Below are positions 55,501 through 64,000 of a DNA stretch of 64,000 nucleotides, piece by piece; position 1 is the stretch's first letter; each line of letters begins with the position of its first letter. Source of the stretch: Anthostomella pinea (taxonomy: Eukaryota; Ascomycota; Sordariomycetes; Xylariales; Xylariaceae); contig CAUWAG010000004.1 of the NCBI GenBank assembly GCA_963556695.1, positions 3,720,001-3,784,000 on the forward strand, in the 5' to 3' direction. The notes under the pieces were generated by a model. The model was given only the letters and a program-made list of their open reading frames with translations, made no database searches and was not told the DNA's origin. The translations under genes and the position numbers were made by a program.

Positions 55501-57514
55501 CTAGGACCTGCTGCAAGAGGTCGCATGCTTCGAGATATGATTCCCTGGCAAACACGTAATTTTGCGCATTGTCGAGTTGGACAGCAGCATTCGCTTTCGA
55601 CAAGGCCTTGGATAGCATAGCCTTCTGCGAAGGTTTGTTCGCACGATCCCTCGCCTTTGTAGAGTCGCCGCTGCTCTTGTTCGCCGCAGACCGACTCCGC
55701 GTGTGGCCCTTCTTCTCGGGCATGTTGTCGCGTGTGACGGATGCGGCTGGTAGGAGTTGGGGATACCCTCGATTTGCGACAGGAGAGTTTGTGCGGCTGG
55801 GGTTCGAGATATCATTCCAGAAGTAATCTAGAGGCTCGCCGTTATGTTGACTCGAAAATACCGAGTTCGGTGTGCTAAGAGGCGGGCTGGCGCGATTCAT
55901 GACGCCTCGAGGGTCGTTCTGGAGGATGGACTCGGGGTCGGTGTTCAAGGGAGGTAGGGATATAATGGGAGGTAGGTTTGGCACATCGGCAGGTGTGCCC
56001 GATCCAACTCTCACTCCAGCTCCGATACGAGTTTTGGGGGAGACGCTCGTAGTACCGGTCGAAGGTCGCTTCTTGTGCAGCTTCCGGGGAGAGGAATGGC
56101 TGGGCGAGGATTGGCCGTGGAAGATGGGATCGGCGAGCTGGGCGATGAGTGCGCCGGAGTCAAGACTCATGCGCCTTGAGAAACTACTCAGAGACCTCTG
56201 CTGCTGAGGCGTTCCCTGGTTCAGCGGCGGTTGATAGAGATGTTGATCCCAGTTGGATACTCGGCTCGACGCGGTGGAGGAAGACCACCGGTTCAGGTTT
56301 CGGAACCCCTCGCTGACGGCGCCTATGCTGCTCGCCCGCGAATGAGGTCGTCGTGGGCCAAAGCCAGGGGTATTTAGTGGGTCGAGGAAGAAGGCCGCGG
56401 AGTCGGCCGTTGTCTGTGTCTGGGGCCGAGGCGGTGTCGTGCCCTGTTCGACATTGGATGCCGAAGTCGACGCCGATCGCTGCTGTCCGATTCCCACGGT
56501 CGGGGGCTGAGTCGGTGGTGGGATAGGAATAGGAGTAGCGGTGGCACCAGTCGTGGTCGTGATGCTTGTTTTGGTGCGAGCTTGAGGATTGCGGGGTGGG
56601 GGTAGCAGCGACGAGGTCCTGGGCCTGAGCGGCGCAGAGGAGGCCGAGTAGAAGGCCGAAGACGACGCGGCACGAGGATGTGGATGTGGATGCGAAAGGA
56701 CGTGCGATTGGGAATTGGCGAACTGGAATTGATTCGAGACGGAATTGGGTTGTAAATGAGGCAGAGGGTGCGGGTGGTGGTGGTGGATGCTGTAATTGGT
56801 GAGAGACGATGAATGGGATGATGGAATTGGAGGTTCGGACGGCTCGAACCTAGGGCGATATGCAGCAGCCGCCCGGCCAGCGCTATTGCCGCTATTGTGG
56901 CTAGCCGTTTTAGCGGTGTCAGCACTGTAAATATTAGCCGCACCTCCCCGGCCAGCTACACTTGCGCATCCAGCTGTTATAATAACATCCCCACCAGCAC
57001 CAGCACCAGCACCAGCACCCTCACCTTCACTGTTGTCATATAATCTTCTGTCCGCTCCAAGTCCATACGCACCACCATTGTGAGTCGAATGTGTACCTTG
57101 GGACGACTTTCGTCCGCCTTCCCTTCCAGAAAACTGCCGACCTTTCAGGTTATAATGGAAGTTATTGTTGTTGATATTGCTGTTATTGTTGTTGTTGAGG
57201 GGATAACCAGCGCTGGCGTCACCATCGTACTCTGACCTCGACCCTGCTCGCATTCGATTGTAGGTGTACGTCTGGGTGTATGGGTCACCGCTGCTTGCCG
57301 GCGGCTGTCTTGTTGGAGAGATAGAGGTATAGTAACTCGACTGAGAGGGAGTCGGACGATGAGATTGCGCCTGCGAGTGCGATTGCGAGTGTGACAGTGG
57401 TTGGTACTGGCGCTGTTGGAGCTGGTAATGCGAAGACCCGGCTGATGACGACGTCGATGCACTAGGTTGGTGCTGACGATGGATCGTGGCATGCGGTTGT
57501 GATTGTGGCATCAT
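52586..57514 (-). CDS. Large MIT-domain protein (three exons)
   Basis: Exons 57514-55457, 55403-52841 and 52773-52586, with introns of 53 and 67 nt, give 1602 residues in one frame. The joins are LEAI|RQTYTSRIEEL and AQTV|DQIARQVED. Residues 1 to about 620 are disordered and rich in Gln, Ser, Pro, His and Asn repeats. The helical MIT domain (microtubule interacting and transport) spans about 632-697 (AMLSKALSKANAAVQLDNAQNYVFARESYLEACDLLQQVL ...), crossing the first intron. A long Ser/Pro-rich middle follows. The ordered C-terminus begins near LEPCPSDAMLRPFWLMRAIYQTLAHPRGGYIS and runs to FGFYICRFVLADLGMLLDKFVKRGSEWVLN. MIT domains bind ESCRT-III tails, so an endosomal or cytoskeletal role is possible; the specific function is unknown. 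Confidence 0.85.
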
Positions 57515-60500
57515 GGTCTCTTCGGCTGGCCTGGTCCTGTGGGGGATCGTATAGGTACTCTGCCCTATGCCCTATGCCACTGTCCTCTCCTTTCCTGTCC
57601 TTTCCCGTCCCGTCCCCAAGGGAGCGGGCCACCAAAGCAAGTGCTCACACGCGTACGGTACACGTCTACGTACGACGTAGTCCACGATGGCCGGGCCCTG
57701 GCACGCCCAAGGTACTCGTCACTGTCGATCCCACGATGTAATGGCAAGGTCAATGCGATGTGGCGGGCGGAGACGGTTGGTGATAGTGCCGGTGTGATAT
57801 CAACGCGGTCGAGCATTGGAGAAGGCCCTTGGATAAGTGGGCTAGTGGCTCGAATTGTTCTTTTCTTCCGCTTTCGAGACACGGTCTCGTAGATCCGTGA
57901 TTCGACGGTTTCAACGGCTTCGGTTCGCTTCGCGTGCGAGGGAAAGAAGATAGAAAATCAGCTTCGCATCCGGGGGTCTTGAGGATGATGGAGAATTTCG
58001 GCCCGCCACTGGCGAGGACAAAAAGCAAAGGCAGACCGTTGAGATGGAACCCTGCTACCCAATCTTCTCAAGTTCTCCTGTCCGCCTGTCTGGGACCTGG
58101 CAATTTTCCGACTGACCTGCAGGTGCATATGCAGGTGGAAGGGGAATGCGAGATATGGAGTCCAGATCCATGCTATGTAGGCGTGGTAGGGTCGCAGCAG
58201 CGGCGTCGCGATGGGTCGCATTTGTCTGATTGCTGAATCCCTGAACAGGCACGACAGACCCCTTGCAGGATTCGCAGGAGGGCGGGCTGGCAGGATACTA
58301 GCACACAACTTCTATCTGCTACAAAGCCACTCACTCCTTCGTGGCTCCTTTTCCCCTCTGTGCCAGTCACGATGTTCACTTTAGCATACTGATAAGGCAG
58401 GGCGTTGGTGTAGGTAAGGTATGACGCAAAACTCGGCTACTCTCAAAGATTGCTCTTCCAAGTTGCAGGCCGGCGTGCTCCCATCAACTCATACAATGCA
58501 GCCCTACGAGACCGCACGGGTGTGGTTACCTACCACTGTATACTCGTACGAATCACGTCCCTCTCACAAGTCGGCCCGTACGTTTGTCGAACGCCCGAAA
58601 TCCAAACAACCACCGGATGATGGTTCCCCTTTCGAGCATCTGCAGGTCAGCCCCCTATCATGACTGGCGTTCCAGAGACACCTATGACGGGAGCATCAAT
58701 CACTTATTCAGCTTCGAGGTCCGTTTCTCCCGCGGACCTCGCTGCCCTCCCGACTTTCGAAAAGCAGCGGTCGATAAATGATTAGAAAACTGACCATGAT
58801 AATAACCAGCTACGGTGTACCTCACTAATAAGGATGTCGGGTTAAGCCTCGGCGGGAATATGGCAAGTGCACCTTGTTCTTGCTGGGTTAGCCCAGTCAG
58901 ATGGGCTTCTCTAAGGGGTCAAGCTCAGGGGTAACGTTGATCTTCAGGACGCTATCCAGGGATGTGCCACTTTAAGGTCTGCCCTTGAGCTGCAGGAACC
59001 CCCTGTTCCTGCATCTTCACCGTTGGACCCGTTCTGCCATTATCATCTTTCCGTCCAGCCGTTTTCTGTCATTCGATGGCATGTCTATCTGTGCACATAT
59101 CAAATCAGCAATTCTTGTAGGTACTTGACTCTTATCTCAGGAGCTAACTCGGCTGTATCGCTTCGGCTTCAGTCACGAAGGAATGCGGGCTCGGCGTTCG
59201 CGCGTAGAACGAGAGTGGGCTCGTACACCCATTCCTGGCAGCAACTCTCACCGATGGCTGCGATGGATGGCAGACCATTGGCAAACAAATAGACGATCAA
59301 CAGATGCACATGCGGAAAGAGTCATTCTGGATGTCGTCATTATAAGTATCACACTGTCAGGCAAAAGACGGCCTGTCTGGAGGTATGAACATTGATAATA
59401 TGAAATACGAGCTTCGGTCAGCTTCAACTTCTGACAGAAGGCTATTTCTGCCATCTGCTATTGACTTCATCTCCAAGTCAATCCGGCCACAATATTCCCA
59501 AGCAATGAGCACCATGTACCTTGCTTGATCAGTCGCCAAGGAACGCACCACGTGGTCGGATTCGCTGTGCGACACAAGATGCGATCTTCCCATCCAAAGG
59601 GCTGAATGGATGGTGATTCAGAGATAAACTCCGATTCGGGCGAGCAGATGCGGTCGGTGTCTCGCTGTCTCTGATGCACCCGACATAACGAGCAAACGGT
59701 ACTAGAGCCTAGCTAGTCTTTACACGACACATCGGTTCCGAGGCTGTCATTCACGTCAGTTGAGGTCGGAAACAGTTTCCTGTCCGCCAAGGGGCTACTT
59801 TCGGTTACCAGAACCCGAACGTTCGAACATGATCTGTTTCACAGTTGTCCAACACCACTCACCCCATACGACGCCCGCCTGGAGGAACACACATCTCTTC
59901 TCAACCTCAAAAACTCCGATCAATCGCGTGTACAAGTCAGCCATTCCCCAGCTCTGAGCTCAGGTTCGCCGATAGACAACAGACCAGGTGTTCTGCTCCT
60001 CCTGCACTTTACCCTCACCCTGGCTGCATCATAACATGCCTCAGGTGGATAAATCCAACGAGCTTGGTGTGGGTGCTACTGAGTGAGTTCAGCATTCACA
60101 CCTTACATCATGCAGCCCAGCATGCCTCGTTGATCGTCATGGCACTATGAGGATGGCATGTTTCGACGAGCTATGCGTACCAAATGTCGTTCACCCGTGG
60201 TCGAGCGGTACAGCAACCGGTAGATCTGACCCGGTCCAGACTGCACAAGGCCACTTGCATACCCATACTACCATACCACCGAGGCGGGACTCACACAGGC
60301 TAGAGACTATGGTCCGTCACGACGTTTTTTCACGACGTTTCATGTGTCATAGCGTCGAGTTGTGCTATCGGATCGTCATGGATTCTGAAGTTGCCATGAC
60401 CAGATCCGGAAACACCAGTTCGGCTCCTTACCGAAGCTTGTCGTCCCCCAAGAAACCAAGGCACGATGACACACCTTGACAGCTTGAACTTCGCCCTGGT

Positions 60501-60748
60501 CAGGTTGAGCATGGCGTGTCTGATTCTTTACGTTCCTTCCCGGTTTGTTGATACTGTCGTCGAGGCAATGATCGCGAGGCGTGGCCGTCAAGATGGATAC
60601 TGGTCTGCATCTTGTCAAAATCTCTACATCTCAACACATCGATAAGGACGACTCAGGAGACCAGTTCATTGTTCATTCCTATTATCACTGATCGGGCGGT
60701 TCGTCCCACCCGCATCATCAGTCTAAATCTACTAGCCGCCGTGGCCTG
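57515..60748. other. Gene-free stretch, 3.2 kb
   Basis: Contains the promoter of the MIT-domain gene at its left end. The remaining frames are short, overlap on both strands and show no domain. No RNA gene or repeat was recognised. Confidence 0.5.
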
Positions 60749-61891
60749 TTATTGTCTCGTTGACTGCTCTCGGAGGAATTTGGCCATATGAGGCGCCATT
60801 ACTTTGTGAGTGTGCGAAGTCCTATATAACCAAGTCAGCCGAAGCGAACATAACATGTTCTCTCGTCGTCACTTACATGTGCCCAGAGTTATACCAGAAG
60901 TACTGATCCAACGGCAGGCAGTCGAACTTCGCAGGATTGGTCTGGACCTCAGGGTCATCGTATGACGCGCAGTAAGCCGTCGTGTTTGTGATGCCGTAGT
61001 TCTGTGGTTCGTCCAGAACACCGTTCAAGAAGGTGTTGGCGTCATATACCATTGTCTTCGCGGCCGGGTTCTCGGCCGCAAAGCCACGGCTGTGCCTGAC
61101 GAGAGCGTCGTCCCACAACCCGATCATCGCCTTGCTCGGTAGTGGCTCCTCCGCCACTACGTTGGCTGCAGTTCTATCGAGGGGCGGCAGGTTCACGAAC
61201 AGAAAGCTGCTGTACCCAGCATCGTGTAATGGCTGGACGCTCTGCATGAAGACCGTACTGATCAGCTGGTCATAGAACTCAGCAAACGTCACATTGGTGA
61301 ATTTGGCCGAGTCGCTGATGTCGTTGATACCGATCCAGATGGCGACGAGCGCCTTGGACTTGTCCATCTTCTTCCCGATCACCGGCTCGGCCCAGGTCAA
61401 GTACTGCTGCGTCTGGTTGACCAACGGCGTCGTGAAGTTGTGGTGTAAGGCGAGAAACTCCTCGGAAACATCTGCGCCGGCGAAAGCAAAGTCCCACAAC
61501 TGCATCTCACAGTCCTGTGGCGAAGTTACGCCCGGCTCAAGCCCGCATCCGGTCAAGTATTCCACCCAGTTAGGCCCGCCTTCCGCCGTGCCCGTGAAGT
61601 TCTGTACGATCTTGTTGGAGAGCAGCGTCTCAGGAGTGAAGCTGAAGTCATCAGGTAGGTAGTTGCCGATGAAGGAGTATTCTGGGTAGCCTGCTGTTCC
61701 CTGGACGAACGAGTATGAGTCTCCGAAGGCGATGCTGCTCTTGTGTTAGCTGCCATCACAGCATCTTTCCTGTTGGTCACTGACAGATGTTTGGTCTCAT
61801 CCCAGTTGAAGTAGGGTTTCGGAATGCGGCCGGCGCGGACACGCGCGGCGAGCGCTACCACGGCGAGCGCGGCCAACGAAGATCTAGTCAT
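60749..61891 (-). CDS. Secreted SGNH/GDSL esterase (CE16-like)
   Basis: Exons 61891-61785, 61734-60877 and 60821-60749 give 345 residues. Signal peptide MTRSSLAALAVVALAARVRAG. Block I FGDSYSFVQGTAG holds the catalytic Ser. Next come NWVEYLTGC, the block III-like IWIGINDISDSAKF (GxND) and FVNLPPLDRTA. The C-terminal block holds the catalytic His in DQYFWYNSGHM, then THKVMAPHMAKFL. The third exon is needed to complete this end; a frame ending at 60873 stops right after the His. The first intron has a CTAAC branch point and two possible acceptors three bases apart (NAGNAG), changing the protein by one Ser. CE16 enzymes remove acetyl groups from hemicellulose oligosaccharides. N-glycosylation sites (NFT, NQT, NVT) fit secretion. 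Confidence 0.88.
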
Positions 61892-63889
61892 TGCTGATGT
61901 ACTTATCTAACCCTCGCCCAAGTGTTGCAGACATAGCGATCACAAGTCAACGTCTGATAGGAAGCAGCAGCATCATCATCGCAATATCTCACATCCAGGG
62001 AGTCTCGTCAGCCCTACCTTATACTCTCCCCGACCACGTGGGGTTACTTCAACGGTTTGTACTATTATTGGTGGAAATAGTCTTGGCCCTTTGACGACGG
62101 GAGACGGCACCCAGTGACACAGCTGCGGTTCTACTCCGCAGATCTTCTATAGACCGACGCCTTCCCCGCCTTTACCCCGCCTTACAGGCGATGTCTTGGA
62201 CTCGCGGCGGCCATTCCGTTTTCACGTCGAGTTTTGAATATTGATCAGAGGCAAAGGGTGAACGATAACTCTCTGGCTATCCGTCAGTCCCGCGGTGTAG
62301 CTCATCCAGGCCTCGAGCGCAATCAGGGGCTCACACTCGGTTGAGAGGCGAGGCAGTTGAATGCTGGCCTGTGGTCGACTGTTCGGACTCATTTTCCACA
62401 CGACTGACACCCAGGTTCTGGCTACCTTGGGTGTTCGTGGTGGACGCCGAGGCGGGAGGTTGCTAGCGCCAGCGATTGTGTTGGAGGCCACGACGGTAAG
62501 CCTCATATTTGTCTTCCTCGTCGAATGAGCCGAGGTCGATGATGTTAGACTGGGTGCCGGTCAGGATCGCAGTGAAGCATTGCTTTACACGCAGCAAAGC
62601 AGCTCTTCTGCGTGGATGACCTCAGCAAACTGCACCTCGACGAACGTATGATCTTGCCCTGATTATGGGGTATTGTGAAGCCATATCGGATGATGCAGAC
62701 CATAGTTTGTGGTAAGCAGGTAACTTAGTTTGTCCATGGGTCTTCTCGTCAAGAGGTTGACTGTACTGTGTAGGTAAGATCGGAACGTTCAACAAAGCTC
62801 GGCCACGTGTCCCTCGCATTCGCCTATCTGCTTATATAGTAGGTACGTCAAATAGTAGTGCATGATCTAGCGAGGACAAAGCCAATAGGGAAGGGGGGCT
62901 GGGTCCAGCGCCTCACTGCGCTAGGCTACCGGCAGATCCTCGAGCAGCTTCGGGGGCTAGGCCAGGATCTATGAATCATGATTCTACCAGACATCTTCAG
63001 AACACGACCGAATTTGATGTCTGCGAACCCAAAGTAGAACCCAAAGTAGAACCCAAACTAGAACCCAAATCAAAAGCAAAACTTCATCGGTAAGCGCAAA
63101 TCTCACGCACTGTTCACTGTACGACTCTCTTTCGACTTTCCGGCGACATTGACGACTTCCGTGTCTTGCCGGGCTTCCCGAACACACGTTCCCCACCTGC
63201 ACCGACCCGGGATCCGCACACTCTAGAATAAATCCAAAGCCACTCCCGGCGCCGATTCATCTCCAACCGAGCCGTGGCCCAAAGCGGCTCCCATAAGCGA
63301 AGCTGCATTACCCACGCAGTCGACTGCAAATCATCGTGGGCGGTACCGGGGTTGTCAAGCTGCACATCAGACCTTGCATGATATGACCTCTCCTGGCGCG
63401 AACTGAACTGCAGAAGCGCGTCCACCACCTCCGTTACACGACAGGAACAACGTCCCGCTGGCTTCTTGCATGACAGGCGGAGCTTTAATCGAGCAGATCC
63501 GAGACTCACTCGCATTCGGTTGCTGGGACGCGACCTGGTGCATATCTAACTGATGGTCTAAGCTGCCGGTCCCACATGCTCTCTTTGTGCTTCTGCCACT
63601 CGCTCATTGGCCAGCGCTGACCTGGAACTGTGTTGCTGCGGTGAGCTGTGCTCGTGACTCGGAGGGAGTCAAGGCGCTGCGCAACCTCGATTGCCTAGCT
63701 ACCTCATTGTCTAAGTACCTGAGGCACCTTATTGCCTATGTCGGCAGTCATCTGAGTGACCACTCTTCCACCTTCCAGCAAACACTACCCTCCATCTCCC
63801 CACCATCGTCGACTTACTTCAACATCTCCGTCAGCCTCCCCTCTCCACCATCGTCTCTTCAGCGGGACAACCAACAAAGTACGCTCATC
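61892..63889. other. Gene-free stretch
   Basis: About 2 kb between divergent genes. It holds a 12-bp tandem repeat (63025-63070). From about 63750 on, the DNA is C/T-rich like a 5' leader. Confidence 0.5.
63025..63070. repeat. 12-bp tandem repeat, nearly four copies
   Basis: Units GAACCCAAAGTA (twice), GAACCCAAACTA and a partial GAACCCAAAT. Confidence 0.9.
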
Positions 63890-64000
63890 ATGGCTACCGA
63901 ACCATTTCCGCAGAACGGCAACGATGGTCTTGCTGGAGCAGGCCATGCCGAAGAGGATTTTGAGCGCGTAGTTCATAACATGCGGAAGGCCGCTTTCGAC
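63890..64000 (+). CDS. 5' end of an unrecognised gene, cut by the window
   Basis: The ATG at 63890 follows a C/T-rich leader and opens a frame that runs to the window end (37 codons): MATEPFPQNGNDGLAGAG, then the more helical EEDFERVVHNMRKAAFD. Too little is visible to name it. Confidence 0.5.
   Translation, partial: MATEPFPQNGNDGLAGAGHAEEDFERVVHNMRKAAFD

Overview
The window is nuclear DNA of a filamentous ascomycete, most likely a Sordariomycete. Protein genes carry short introns (53-94 nt) with GTRNGT-type donors and CTRAC branch points. Promoters are pyrimidine-rich. An AT-saturated block looks like the product of repeat-induced point mutation (RIP). Gene families such as HET, hybrid histidine kinase and CE16-type esterase are typical of Pezizomycotina. 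Genes are moderately dense and separated by 0.3-3 kb of apparently non-coding DNA.

Layout. 1-6965: an LTR retroelement whose interior is heavily mutated and AT-rich, with shorter normal-composition LTR-like insertions and a (TTA)73 microsatellite. 8218-11139: a decayed SNF2/RING helicase gene. 12111-16879: a GNAT acetyltransferase and a GAF-hybrid histidine kinase. 17-34 kb: a loose, gene-poor accessory stretch holding a 1350-bp Tc1-type transposon, minisatellites, an AT-hook protein, small secreted cysteine-rich proteins (one broken), a 13-codon remnant of a con-10-like gene, a two-exon coiled-coil gene and an N-terminally truncated HET-family gene. 34.9-42.1 kb: conserved housekeeping genes (amino-acid permease, MCM2, UBR7/Mlo2-like).

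42.6-52.0 kb is the most interesting part. Five sugar-phosphate enzymes lie together: a long beta-hydroxyacid dehydrogenase (HIBADH/threonate-dehydrogenase type), a class II ketose-bisphosphate aldolase, a dihydroxyacetone/erythrulose-type kinase, an RpiB/LacAB-type isomerase and a divergent triose-phosphate-isomerase homologue. Kinase, TIM homologue and RpiB homologue is the enzyme set known for erythrulose catabolism (Yarrowia EYK1/EYI1/EYI2, mycobacterial LerK/LerI/DerI). The dehydrogenase and aldolase recall tetronate (threonate/erythronate) pathways. I infer a C4-sugar catabolic cluster. A second, heavily mutated 1350-bp copy of the Tc1-type transposon has inserted inside it.

52.6-57.5 kb carries a 1602-residue MIT-domain protein in three exons. 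60.7-61.9 kb carries a secreted SGNH/GDSL esterase in three exons. The last 111 bases hold the 5' end of an unrecognised gene.
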